Positions 42,684-54,808 of a stretch of DNA of 64,000 nucleotides are shown here, in pieces. The stretch is taken from positions 28,078,001-28,142,000 of the forward strand of contig OY776130.1 in NCBI GenBank assembly GCA_963675135.1, given 5' to 3'. Position 1 is the first letter of the stretch; each line of letters opens with the position of its first letter. The notes beneath the pieces are model-generated. The model was not told the origin of the DNA and made no database searches. It saw only the letters and a program-made list of their open reading frames with translations. This stretch comes from Galeopsis tetrahit (taxonomy: Eukaryota > Streptophyta > Magnoliopsida > Lamiales > Lamiaceae). The translations under genes and the position numbers were made by a program.

Positions 42684-43756
42684 TAATTAATTAAGTTAAT
42701 CAGTAATTAATGATAATAAAGATTTAATAATTTGAAAATTCAACCATTTTGTTTTATTCACATTAACCTTTTTTATACATTAAATGTATAACCATGACAA
42801 TATCAAAGGATTGAGAGCAAGTTTATTTTATAAATGCATTAATTTTATATAATATATTTCATTATTGAATTTTTTTAAAAAGGTATCTAGAAATAATTTT
42901 TGTTGTTCTATGCCTCAAATAATTTAAAAGTATATGTCACGGTTTATTATTAATAATAATGATATAATAATTAATTTGTATGTAAATAATTTTCAACTAT
43001 TCCATAAAATATAATTTGACTTTATGAATATTTAATTTTGTAACCATTATTATAAATTCCTTAAATTATGCTAATTAATTAAGTTAATCAGTAATTAATG
43101 ATATTAAAGATTTAATAATTTGAAAATTCAACCATTTTATTTTTATTCACATTAACTTTTTTTTTTTTTTTTTACGTTAAATGTATAACAATTATGACAA
43201 TATCAATGAATTGAGAGCAAGTATTTTTAAACTTATTTAGGCAAAGCCACCATCATTTTTAAAATTCTACATTTTAAAATCTATCAATTCTTATTATCTT
43301 TGTATTAAGTTTTAATCTAAATTCTTTATGATATATATATATATATATAAATCTGATGTTTAGGAATATCTTTCAATAAGTTAAACTTGAATAAATAGAA
43401 TTAGTCGTTAATGAATGGAGACAAAATGAAATATTTGTGCAGTGGAGATTCTGACGTTGTAGGTTAATTTGGAATTGAACCTCTCATTTCGGTTTTTTTC
43501 TTTGAGATTTTATTTTATTTTATATTGTACATTATTTTTATGTTCGTAAATATGATATATACAACCTAATTTAGTGCATAAAATGAATAGTGGTAAGTGG
43601 CAAGCACTATGAAATTTGCATGCGTAAAAATGACGCAATTAACCCCTAAAAACTGCATGTTTAGAAATATTTTTTAATAAATCAGTGATATATCAAATGG
43701 TTAGTATATTTTCCCTTTTTTATTTATGGGTTAATTGAATTTTTTTACCACCTTTA
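42684..43756. other. Target-site flank containing a tandem duplication, no gene
   Basis: The sequence TTAATTAATTAAGTTAATCAGTAATTAATGAT occurs at 42684 and again at 43075. The block ATATTTCATTATTGA...CTTAAATTATG occurs before the retrotransposon (about 19005-19225) and again at 42855-43072. Together these show a roughly 390 bp tandem duplication whose first copy received the 23 kb insertion. An (AT)n tract lies near 43331. The rest is AT-rich. Confidence 0.75.
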
Positions 43757-44064
43757 GGGCATGTTTGTTTTGAGATTTTGAGGATTTTGAAATCCGGATT
43801 TCAAAATCTAGTGGATTTCAAAATCCTAATGCTTTTTGTGTTTTGTGTTTGTTTTTGGATTTATGTAGGGTAGGATTTAACTTTATAGTATAGGATTATA
43901 GGTTTTATAGGTGATTTGTAGGTATTTATAGGGTTGACTTTTATAGGGTTTATAGGTATTTGTAGGGTGGGATTTTGAAATCCTGAATCAAAATCCCAAA
44001 GTGTAACGGGGGTGGAGTTTCAAAATCCCAAATCCGGATTTCCCATCCCAAAATAAACATGCCC
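43757..44064. mobile_element. Tourist-like (PIF/Harbinger) MITE
   Basis: Left end GGGCATGTTTGTTTTGAG, right end CCCAAAATAAACATGCCC, flanked by TTA at 43754-43756 and 44065-44067. About 308 bp; the interior is rich in GGATTTTGAAATCC-type inverted words. No coding. Confidence 0.85.
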
Positions 44065-44251
44065 TTAGTGTATTTATCAATTACATTATTGTTGGTCCTG
44101 AAAGGAGTATATAACAAGTGTATTGGGGGGGGGGGGGAATACACTTGTATGCAAATCTTTTCAAACTTTAACCAAACTGGTTTCAGCAAGGTTGTCCTGG
44201 ACAACTATTCTGATATGATTAACTCTTAAAAGATAATCAATCTACTAAGTA

Positions 44252-44518
44252 CTCCCTCCGTCCCGAAATAAGTTTCCCCTTTCTTTTGGGTGTTTTGATT
44301 AAGGAATATTATAAAATAATAGATGTAGTACAATTGATGTGATGGTGAGAGAGAAAATAATAGATTAGTATGAGATAAAGTATGATAAAATAATAGACAA
44401 AGTGTAAGTGATGTGATTGAGAGAGAGAGAGAAAATAATTTGCCAAAAATGGAATGGGAAACTTATTGTGGGACATTCAAAAAAGAAAAGTGGGAAACTT
44501 ATAGTTGGACGGAGGGAG
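44252..44518 (+). mobile_element. Stowaway-like MITE inside the outer LTR
   Basis: Starts CTCCCTCCGTCCCGAAATAA, ends TTGGACGGAGGGAG, flanked by TA. The homologous place in the inner LTR (about 44825) reads CTAAGTACTATTAAGTAC without it, a clean empty site. The right end has two spaced AAACTTAT blocks, like the 2862 element. Confidence 0.92.
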
Positions 44519-44669
44519 TACTATTTAGTACTTAGTTGAATAACTATCTAAATGAGTTATATGTGCGGAATAGTGGTTGGCCCTTTAGTTTAAACTCCTT
44601 TTAATTACTGAAATCTTCTTAACACTTAAACTGTTTTTCAGGGAACTTGTCCAAATCAGTTTTGCACAG

Positions 44670-46405
44670 TGTTGGTCTTGAAAGGAGTATACAAGAACTT
44701 TATGGGGCGGGGGAATACACTTGTATGCAAATCTTTTTCAAACTTTAACCAAACTGTTTTCAGCAAGGTTGTCTTGGACAACTCTTCTAATATGATTAAC
44801 TCTTGAAAGATAATCAATCTACTAAGTACTATTAAGTACTTAGTTGAATCCTATCTAATTGAGTTATATGTGCGGAATAGTGGTTGGCCCTTTAGTTTAA
44901 ACTCCTTTAATTACTGAAATCTTCTTTAATACATCAAATTGTTTTCAGGGAACTTGTCCAAAGCAGTTTTGCACAGTTTTAAGTATATGTCTTTGAAAGG
45001 TCAGTTTGTGTGCAGTGTATGAATGTGTTGTTTGAATGAAAGTACTTTGAAAGTAAATCAACACAAGAGTTATAGTGGTTCAGAGACTCAAGCTCCTACA
45101 TCCACTTTCCCTAATTTAACAGGATAATTCCTTCACTCTTGGAATTACATGTTTTATAGTGTCAAGGTGCACTTGATCAACCACACCACTCCTTGGTGCC
45201 TTGATCCCTAGGATATCAGAGTCCTAGTACTCTATTCTCAACTTAGAATTGAACTGTTCTTCTCTCAACTGTCAATTCCTACCACTTCTACTACAACAAC
45301 CTTCTATCTCTCTTTTGGAAAGGTATAAGGGTTGATGTTGGTTCCAACTAGTTTCAGATATCCTTTACAATGAGCTCAGTGTAAAAGGATAGGATATCTC
45401 TCTAAGCTTGTATGTGTATACAATGAAGAATAGCTTAGAAGAAGTGTTTAGAGACTAAGGATGTCTCTTTGAAAGCTTGAAAGGTCTTATGAGCTTGTAG
45501 CTTCAGAACTGTTGATGCTAGAATTGGATGCTTTCAAATGGTCTCCACACTTCTGTATTTATAGAACAGTTTGAGGATTTGCCCGTTGGAAAGACAGCCT
45601 CAATTGTCTATATTTGTCTTCCTTGAACTTTGCAACTGGAAGACAGATTCTTGAAAGTGACATGTCCTTCATTTGGGTAGTAAACGGCTGTGAGCACTTT
45701 GTCTTGACTTTGAAGCACTCTTCCCAATGTCTGACTTCAAGATTTACTTGATCAAACATGGACATCACTTCTGATAGTTAGTCCTATGATAAGGACAACA
45801 TTCCTTATCACTTAGACAATTCTGCTTATCTGTCAGCAGACTTTGCTTATCAACAATGTTGGCTTTGCTCTTCAGATGACTTGACTCTTTCTCTTTCCAT
45901 GCATGTATCTTGATAATCTTTGAGCATTCATAGCTTCAGATCAGTAGCTTTGACCTTATCATCACAGTTGGGCTTGTCTTGAAACTATTCTGGTTCAAGT
46001 GTGCTGAGACAACTCTGCTGTCCAATCCTTTTGAGCTTAGACATATACATCAGTAGACTTGGTCTTGATGATGCATAAAGTTTAATTGATCTTCAGATAG
46101 GTTGCAACATTACTGAGCTGACTTGATCAGCACAGTTGTCCATTGAGTACATTCAACAGACTTAAGGTCAATTTGATTCTGAGCCTTGAGGAGACTTGAT
46201 TTTTGTGATCTTCTAGAATGTGGTCCCCCTCAACTTGTGCATCTAATATACTAAAAGATGTCTAACATTTCAGCTTCTCAACTAGCCTTAAGCTACATGT
46301 TCTAACATTCCTAGAACATGTTCATTCAATACTTGACTTAGTCATTTGGCATGTCTCAAGGGGGTTTTGGTATCTTAATCAAAACTTCTCATTTTATTCC
46401 CAACA
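44670..46405 (-). repeat. Inner LTR copy of the same family
   Basis: A complete 1736 bp LTR from TGTTGGTCTTG to TTATTCCCAACA, sitting about 311 bases into the outer copy. The 5 bp on the two sides (CACAG, ATCTT) do not match, so simple insertion with a target duplication is not shown. Confidence 0.75.
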
Positions 46406-47846
46406 ATCTTGAGTATATGTCTTTGAAAGGTAAGTTTGTGTGCAGTGTATGAATGTGTTGTTTGAATGAAAGTACTTTGAAAGTAAATCAACACAAGAGT
46501 TATAGTGGTTCAGAGACTCAAGCTCCTACATCCACTTTCCCTGATTTAACAGGATAATTCATTCACTCTTGGAATTACTTGTTTTATAGTTCCAAGGTGC
46601 ACTTGATCAACCACACCTCTCCTTGGTGCCTTGATCCCTAGGATATCAGAGTCCTAGTACTCTCTTCTCAACTCAGAATTGAACTGTTCTTCACTCAATG
46701 GTTAATCCATACCACTTCTACTACAACAACCTTCTATCTCTCTTTTGAAAAGGTATAAGGGTTGATGTTGGTTCCAACTAGGTTGAGATATCCTTTACAA
46801 TGATCACAGTGTAAAAGGATAGGATATCTCTCTAAGCTTTGTATGGATATACAATGTAGTTCAGCTTAGAAGAAGTGTTCTGGAAACTAAGATATTCTAT
46901 GAAAGCTTGAAGGCTTGTGAGTTTGTAGTTTCCTCTAGATTGTAGGATAGTTGGATTGTTGCACATCTTCAATGGTCTCCACACTTTTGTATTTATAGAA
47001 CAATTTGAGGATTTGCCCGTTGGAGAGACAGCCTCAAAATGCCTATATTTGTCTTCCTTGAACTTTGCAACTAGAAGACAGTTTCTTGAAAGTGACATGT
47101 CCTTCATTTGGGAAGTAAACGGCTGTGAGCACTCTGTCTTGACTTTGAAGCACTCTTCCCAATGTCTGACTTCAAGATTTACTTGATCAAACATGGACAT
47201 CACTTCTGATCATTAGTCTTGTGATAAGGACAACTTTCCTTATCATCTGGACAGTTCTGCTTATCAACTTCAACAGACTTTGCTTATTAGCACCGTTGGC
47301 TTTGCTCTTCAGATGACTTGACTCTTTATCATTCAATGCATGTCTCTTGATGGTCTTTAAGCATTCATGCTTTCATTTCAGTAGCTTTGACCATATCAGC
47401 ATAGTTGGGCTTGCCTTTGAACTATTCTGGTTCAAGCATGGTGAGACATCTCGGCTAGTTAACTCTTCTGAGCATTAACATATACATCAGTAGACTTGGT
47501 CTTGATGATGCATTCAATTCAATTGATCTTCAGAAGGGTTGTCTACTACTGAGCTGACTTGATCAGCACAGTTGTCCATTTAAGTATTTCAGCAGACTTA
47601 AGGTCAAATTGATTCTGAGCTTTGAGGGGACTTGATTCTTGAGATCTTCTAAGCATATGTTCCCCCTCAACTTGTGCATCTAAATGTACTAAGAGCTGCC
47701 TAGCATTCCAGCTTCTCAACTAGCCTATACTACATGTTCCAACATTCCTGAAACATGTTCATTCAATACTTGACTTATATATTTGGCATGTCTTAAAGGA
47801 GTTTTGGTATCTTAATCAAAATTCTCATTTTATTCCCAACAATTAT

Positions 47847-48503
47847 ATTTTTTTTTCTTTGCAATTTGATGCACCACATTTTTATGTTTTACAATTCGAT
47901 GCACCAATATATTTTTCGATGCACTAATATTTATGTGGCAACATTAATCAGAATCATAATTATTCCTCTACTGTCTTAGAAAAAATTCCTCTGTCGAATT
48001 GCAAAGAAAAAAGAATCTGTTGTAATTAAACATTTATTTATTGACAAATTCTTCTATACAATTGAGTGGATATATACACTTGAATTTTAATGTTCAATTT
48101 ACCCAATTTAATATTTAACCTCAACATTTGACTCAATTTCAATTGCATGTATAGGTGCAACCAATTGCATCCAAATATCACCTTATTTATTTATTTATTT
48201 ATGCAATCAACATAGATTATCTATTTATAATTCTAAATACATGTATTTATGTTATAGAAAAATTAGCATTTGCAATTTATGAGTAATTTTTAAATCTTAC
48301 TACAACTGTAGTATTTTAATAAGTACATTTTGTGTTGAATTTGTCAAGACTATACACACGCGTACGTTTTGGTACATCTGAACAAATGCTTCAATTATTT
48401 TATTTCATCTTACAGAAGAATAATAACTTATTTTCTTTAATGTATGAAGTCAACGACTCTGAGTAATCGAGAATGGTTATAAAATATATCATGGGGATTT
48501 CAC
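47847..48503. other. Intergenic AT-rich DNA
   Basis: Short repeats of GATGCACCA(C/A)AT near 47868-47930. No gene or clear element. Confidence 0.5.
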
Positions 48504-50048
48504 ATAAAAGGTCATTTCACCTATTGTTTTTTTAAATAAAGACATGATTCAAAATAGTTTCAGAATAAGGACAAAATGGCACATAAATGTACCATCATGC
48601 CCTTAATATATAAATTCGGAATTAATATGGAGAAATTATTTAAATGTTTGAAATTTAAAGCTGACTCTATTAGCTCATTAATTCCGAGAATTACGCAATT
48701 AAGAAAAACCTTCCTAAAGTTAAATGAGAAGAAAAACAGGTTTGGTACTAAAGTTCTATCAGCTCATTAAAGCCCCCGAATTACGCAATTAATTAAAACT
48801 TCCTAAAATTAAACTCTATGAACAACTCCGGTCAAACTTTGTAAATTTTGTGCAGAATTTTGGGGTTTTTCAATTTGTGAAGAAAGGAAACTGTGAAGTA
48901 CGGAAGAAGAGGAAGTGAGAAGTGAGAAGTGAGAAGTGAGAAGAACATTTTGCTCCCTAGACCATGGTTGGAAAATTAATATAAAATCTAAATCTGCATA
49001 ATAAAATGAATAATGCAGAACAATGCTGCATAATAAAATGAATAATGCAGAACAATGAAATCTAAAACTGCATAATAAAATGAATAATGCAGAAAAAATA
49101 GTACGGTGTCTTCATATTAGAATGTGATTATGCAGAAATACGTATACATATGCAAAATAAGATCTGCATTATCCCTTGACCAAACCAATAACAAATAATC
49201 ATGAACTACATTTCAGCAACACGAACGTAAATCATCACAATTTCACGAAAACAGAGCAAAATTGAACATAAATTAAAATCATCTCAAAAAATCCTAAATT
49301 CTTTGCAAATTATGTGTGTACGTGTGGAATTAATAATCATACTCTTGGCAAAACTCTTCATCTGACCCTTGGAATTAAAAGTTTCTACTGTATCTCCGGC
49401 GGCTTCGCGTCCGTCATCCATAATGAAGAAATCGGTGAAGTTTGAATCCCCTAGGAATATAAAGAAACGATCGCGTGGAAAGTCTCTTGATCATGTGCAG
49501 TCGAAAGAACATATCGAGGAAACAATTATGTAAGAGCAAAGGAGACGAGACCTTATAGCCATGGTCGTCGTTGAAAGAGAGGAACAAGCCTCTAAGCAGC
49601 AGAAACTTTGAGAATCATCGGAAATCAGTTTTTGGGCGTGAGGGGTCACCCAAAACTGAAACAGAAACTAAAAGAAGAAAAAGATCCCTCGATTTCAAGA
49701 GGAAATCGAGGATTGTTGCTTCACCAATCTGAAATCTATGGCCAATCGTTTGTAGATGCAGCGGGATTATGTTTGATTCATCATGGATTAACCAAAAAGC
49801 TTGAAGATTTGAGTTTTCCGGCCAAGAAACCCGTTCTTTAATTATTAAATTAATAAATTAACCAAAAATCTATGGCGACAAATAAGGAAGATGAAGACTT
49901 GTTATTTAATTATTAAATTAATAAATTAATTTCCATATTTAAATATAAGGGTATAATGGGTTATTAACATGCGTTTTTGTCCTTTTTTAAAAAGATTATA
50001 AAAGTTGTCTTTATTTAAGAAGCTAGGTGCCTAAATGGCCTTTTTTAT
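48504..50048. mobile_element. Mutator-like non-autonomous element with long inverted repeats
   Basis: About 100 bases at 48504-48605 are similar to the inverted complement of 49946-50048. Shared words are ATAAA(AA)AGG(T/C)CATTT, TTAAATAAAGACA, AGGACAAAA and ATACCCTTA/ATGCCCTTAATAT. Long terminal repeats and no transposase fit a MULE or Pack-MULE. The ends and a 9 bp duplication could not be fixed. Inside are GAAGTGAGAA repeats (48911-48942), a threefold CATAATAAAATGAATAATGC repeat (49004-49092) and a more GC-balanced 49370-49850 stretch with a 77-codon frame that could be captured gene DNA. Confidence 0.6.
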
Positions 50049-50142
50049 AAATTTTCTCATATATCATTTCACAAAAATGTGGTGGATTATCTATAATTGA
50101 CAAATAAAAGCTATATACAAAAAGAAAAAGAAAAAGACTTAT

Positions 50143-51892
50143 GGCATGATTGGTATGCAGGAATCACGTGGGAATGGAATGACCATTCTTGATTCTATTC
50201 CAAATGCCCTGTTTGGTATGTTTTTATTAGGGGTGAGCATCGGTCGGTTCGGTCACCGAACCGAACCGAAATAGCTAAACCGAACCAAAACCGATTTTTA
50301 GTATTCATAACCGAAACCGAACCGAATAAAGTCAAAACCGAAAATGACCGAACCGAAATATTCGGTTCGGATTCGATTAAAAACCGAATAACCGAACAAA
50401 AACCGAAACCACATAAAAAAAATTCTGAAAAAATCAAATAAGCACAACTTACACTTTAATTAATAATTTGTGGCTACTTAATAATCTGCTAATTACAAAT
50501 CAATTAATTAACACTTGTGAATATTTCTGCATATTGAGGCAAGTGTATAAGAGCAACAAATTCCAAAATAAAAAATATGCAAATAACCCGTTCTAACAAT
50601 TTCGCACATTGAAAATTCCTATTCTTTGATTGGAAAATCTAATGGTTTAATACTGACGGTCGACAAGGGATAAGAGGCTGTGCCGAAGGACTCACGCCTG
50701 TGAATTGCTTTGAATTGCTTGGATGCAGCCTGTGAATCGACGGGGGTGAACGTGAGGCTTGTTAATCGCCCCCCTCACGTCTTGCCTGCGAATCGACGGT
50801 GGAGGCACGACTGGTGGGAAGGGTGGAGCCGTGGAGGTAGACGGGCGGTGGGATTGGGTAGGTGGGTGGGTGACTAAGGAGTGTGGGTTGTGGAGTATGG
50901 ACAGCAGCGACGCCTCACAATGTCACTTGATGATGGGTTTGTAAATTACTCCGTAATTAGGGTTTGGGATATACTATATTATATATAATTATAATAATAA
51001 TAATAATTCGGTTCGATTACGGTTAACCGAATTATTTTCTACATAAACCGAAACCGAAACCGAATACCGAAGTTTTAAAAATTACTGACCGAAAACCGAA
51101 CCGAACTCATATTTCGGTTCGGTTCGGTTTTCGGTTAAAAACCGAATTCTGCTCACCCCTAGTTTTTATATTAAGAATGGTCATTCCAAATGGAATGATC
51201 ATTCCCCAAAGTTAGGGAATGATGATTCCTCTCACCCCCATGGTTTTAGCTATTCCTATATCTTTAGGAATGAGCTTTTTAAAAAAAATATTTTACAAAA
51301 ATGTCATAACTTATTTTTTAATTATAACAACATTATTTTATATTTCCAAAAAATAACAAACAAAAATAATTATAATTGTAAAAATAATAATAACATTATT
51401 TAATAAAAAATAAATTATAAATTTTATTCTAATAATAAAAATAATAAAATATTTTAATAATATAAATAATACTCCAACTCACAACATATTAATAAAAATA
51501 TAAATAATAATAATAATTTATAATAATATTAATTATCTTAAATAATTATAAAAAATAATATTATTATTTAATAAAAATATTATAATTTAAATATAATAAA
51601 CGTATTATAATAAAAAAAATATAAAAATAATAAATATTATTATTAAATACAAATATAAAAATAATACGGAGTAAAAATATATAAAAGTAATAAATATTAA
51701 TAATATTATTATTATTAAAAAATTAAAAATAATAAAAAAATATTTATGAGTATTAAAGATCTAATAATTAAAATTAATAATAATATTATTATTGTTTGAA
51801 ATATATTTAGTAATTCCAACCAATCATTATATTTTTAATAGCCATAAATTTATATAATACTTCAATTTCATTCCTTATCCATACCAATCATA
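50143..51892. mobile_element. Possible DNA element with GATTGGTATG ends, interrupted by an hAT
   Basis: GGCATGATTGGTATGCAGGA at the left is mirrored by CCTTATCCATACCAATCATA at the right, and GGAATGA/TCATTCC words recur inside both ends. The middle (51270-51830) is extremely AT-rich (AATAATAAT). No target duplication was confirmed, so the limits are tentative. Confidence 0.4.
50228..51161. mobile_element. Non-autonomous hAT element with 8 bp TSD and GC-rich cargo
   Basis: Left end TAGGGGTGAGCATCGGTCGG, right end TTCTGCTCACCCCTA. GTTTTTAT is duplicated at 50220-50227 and 51162-51169. The subterminal arrays consist of ACCGAA/TTCGGT words. The centre (50650-50890) is G-rich, unlike its surroundings, with GTGAATTGCTTTGAATTGCT and repeated GCGAATCGACGG-like words. 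No transposase is encoded. Confidence 0.93.
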
Positions 51893-53873
51893 AGAATGAC
51901 TATTCTTTTGTCATTCCATTCAGCCTTTCATTCCATTCACGAGTTCATTCAATTCAGCCACAATTAGAGCTATAAGTTTACAAGCCGACCCAGAGGGTTG
52001 AGCGCCATTAAAACATTGCACAAAAAATCTCTCCTCACGTACAAAACTCGGGTCAAGGAAAAAATGTACACTCCTCTAAACCAACCAAAATGATAACACA
52101 CAAAGCAAACCTAAAATGACCGAAAACATGATTGAACCTCGACTCACGCAAGGACTCATGAAGGACTCACGGTGAATTATCAATAATTGGTTAGTTTGTA
52201 TCATGTTTTATGTCATTTTAAATAATATTTTACTATTTATATATAGTTATTACTAAATACGTCTAAGAAGCGCGAGTTGCACTTTAACCTTTTTAATAAG
52301 TGGGGGTTGCACCCGCGCCTATGACTAAAACAAAAAATTCTCCTATTTTTGTTACATTTTGAAGACCGGTTTTCAAAACTGTTATGTATCAAAAAAATAT
52401 GTCATGTATCTTTCAATATTTATTTAATATTTATGATTCATGTTTTATTAAGTCTTTTAATAAGTAGATATTGAAAAATAAATAAAAATATCTTACTTCA
52501 ACTCTTAGAAAAAGTCTCTAAATTTCATAAGTATTGTATTTCTCGATTCTTAATTTCACAATTACTTTATTTCTCTTGACTTTTTAGTTTCTTACCTCTT
52601 TTGACTCTCTATTTTTATTAACTAATTTGATACTTATTATTTTGCCTATTAAAAAATGGTTTTATATTTTGATTTCAACTAATCCTAAAAATTATATTTT
52701 GTTTTCTGCAATTGAAATAATGTACGAAAGCATGGTTCAATCACCCACAATTTAGGTGTGTTTTTATTTTATATATAGTCTTGAAATTCTTATTGCATTG
52801 TAGTGTGCAATGATTTTTTGTGTCAATTTTCTAGGCAAATTGAAGGCCAGAGAGACAGAGTGATTATTTGAAAGATAAAATTGTGCAAATATTGAATAAA
52901 TTACTCTTTTTTTCTTTCTTGATCTGAATTATCGTTTCTTCCATGTTAGGTTTTTGGCTTTGAGGTGGATTGAGTAAATTGTTGGATGTCGATTATATTG
53001 TTTTTTTTTTTTTTTTTTTTTAGAGTTGTTATTGTGAAATTTTATTGAAATTCATAAGTATGACTCCTATGAAGATTAAGCGAAAGAGAAATTATTTCAA
53101 CACCATGGACGGAAGAAGTAAATTGGTAATTTTGTTGCGGAGATGATTTATGCAATTGTTTCTCTATCTGTTTATATATAAACATTGATTAACTTAAGAA
53201 TTACTAAATTGAATTGATGTTTGATTTTATTTCTTTTGTTTTAAAGCACATCAATATGATAAACATATTCATGTGAAATGTTATGTTTCTTTTATCTCTT
53301 TGTTGGCTATATTTGATCTATTTAAAATAGGATTGTTAGTACAATCAATATGAGAGTCATCACAACATGCCATTTAAATAGCTATCTAAAATAAAAAAAA
53401 CACAAAATCATTGCATCCAATCACATGCAATTTAACAAAAAATATGTATTGATTTTTATTAATAAGATTATAATCGTATATTCTATTTTTTTATATACAA
53501 TTTAATTTATATTGCTACAATTTTTTATTTTTAATAGAATAAGTATTTTATAAATGTATACATGTTCCAAAGATATATTATTTTATTAATAAATTAAAAA
53601 TATATTATAAATTTATTTCAACCCCACGTAAAATGCGATTATTACACTAATTTAGAAATAATCTAAAGTTTGACAATCGGTGAGTGAGTGTCTTATAATT
53701 GTATATATCCAAAAAGTCAGACTTCTCGAGGGTCTGACGACATTTAATTTGCAACTGCCAATTTTTTGTACTCTATTATATTTATAGGATTTGGTGAACA
53801 ATAATAATATAATGAAGAGATAGCTAGGTACAAGAATTTTGATGCATATATAAAAATTATTTGCCCGTACAAG
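51893..53873. other. AT-rich intergenic DNA, no gene recognised
   Basis: About 2 kb with long homopolymer runs, including a T22 tract near 53000. No frame with a recognisable domain, no LTR pair and no inverted terminal repeat were found. The small minus-strand frames near 53652-53980 are hydrophobic chance frames. Confidence 0.5.
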
Positions 53874-54519
53874 CAGGGACGGTGCCACAATGTGGTGGGG
53901 GCCAGTTTTTTTTTTTTTTTATATATATATACTTCCTCACCAATTTTTTTTTTTTTATATATATACTCCCTACATTCCATAATTATTTGTACATTTTTTT
54001 ATTGAGACGTCACAAGATTATTTACACACTCTTAATATGAAAATACCCAACAAAATTAATACCCTCCCAACATCATTTTATTTTCAAAATTGTCACTCAT
54101 TTTTTACATACATTTTACTTTACCAAATTCACTTTACACCTCACCAAATCACCCAAAATACTCATACTTTATTCATCAACCCCTAAATCCACTTTTCTTA
54201 AAAATTGTGCCGGTGCAAATAATAGAATATTGGAACACATTAATGTATTAATTAAAAGACATTTACAACCGAATAAATAAAATGTTTTTTAAATTTAATA
54301 TTTTAGCAATTTTTTAATTGTTTTGCTTAATTTTGAATCTAACTATCAAAACTTCAAAACAAAATGAAAGTCAGCTTGTTCAATTAAATTTAATGAAATG
54401 CATTGACAATTTTATCATATAAAATTTCGATGAGTATAATAAATACATACTCCGTATTATTTTATCTTTAAAATAATGTTAATCGAGCCCCCCACCGAGA
54501 TTTCCTGGCTCCGTCACTG
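53874..54519. mobile_element. hAT-type non-autonomous element
   Basis: Ends CAGGGACGGTGCCA and TGGCTCCGTCACTG, with the 8 bp duplication CGTACAAG at 53866-53873 and 54520-54527. 646 bp, AT-rich, without coding. It contains the left part of a decayed Stowaway-like element (from about 53966, CTCCCTACATTCC). Confidence 0.87.
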
Positions 54520-54564
54520 CGTACAAGTACAAGAATTGATATAAACCTAATCCTTACATTGATA

Positions 54565-54806
54565 CTCCCTCCGTCCGTCTATAAGTTTTCCATTTTACCA
54601 TTTTACCTTTTTAGTCCGTCCGCCTATAAGCTTCTCATACCCTTTTTGGTAAGTACTTTTTCTTACACCCCACTTTATATTTTACTTTTTCTCTCTATAT
54701 CTCTCATTCTTCCAATCACATCACTTATACTATATCTATTATTTAATCACTCTTCTTAATCTCTGTGCCAAAAAGTAGCGGGAAGCTTATAGGCGGACGG
54801 AGGGAG
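54565..54806 (-). mobile_element. Stowaway-like MITE, inverted relative of the 2862 element
   Basis: Read on the minus strand, it matches 2862-3095 over nearly its whole length, including CTTCCCGCTACTTTTTGGCA, the inner copy of the terminal motif and the end CGGACGGAGGGAG. TA flanks it on both sides. Confidence 0.92.
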
Positions 54807-54808
54807 TA

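Larger units (their letters stand above)
44090..47841 (-). mobile_element. Solo LTR (Sirevirus-like) split by a second LTR
   Basis: The outer LTR consists of 44090-44669 and about 46410-47841. The target duplication ATTAT is at 44085-44089 and 47842-47846. Without the MITE and the inner LTR its length is about 1.74 kb, equal to the inner copy. It starts TGTTGGTCC and ends TTATTCCCAACA (plus orientation). There is no internal retrotransposon coding, so it is a solo LTR. The minus-strand frames near 45559 and 46832 are the same LTR sequence in two copies and are not genes. Confidence 0.82.

Noticed and set aside
45559..47203. Related minus-strand frames beginning MMSMFDQVNLEVRHWEE
   Set aside because: They are the same stretch of two LTR copies of one family. 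They lack domains and are not near a gene.
49000..49095. CRISPR-like repeat of CATAATAAAATGAATAATGC
   Set aside because: Only three imperfect copies with short irregular gaps in plant DNA; a simple tandem repeat inside a Mutator-like element.
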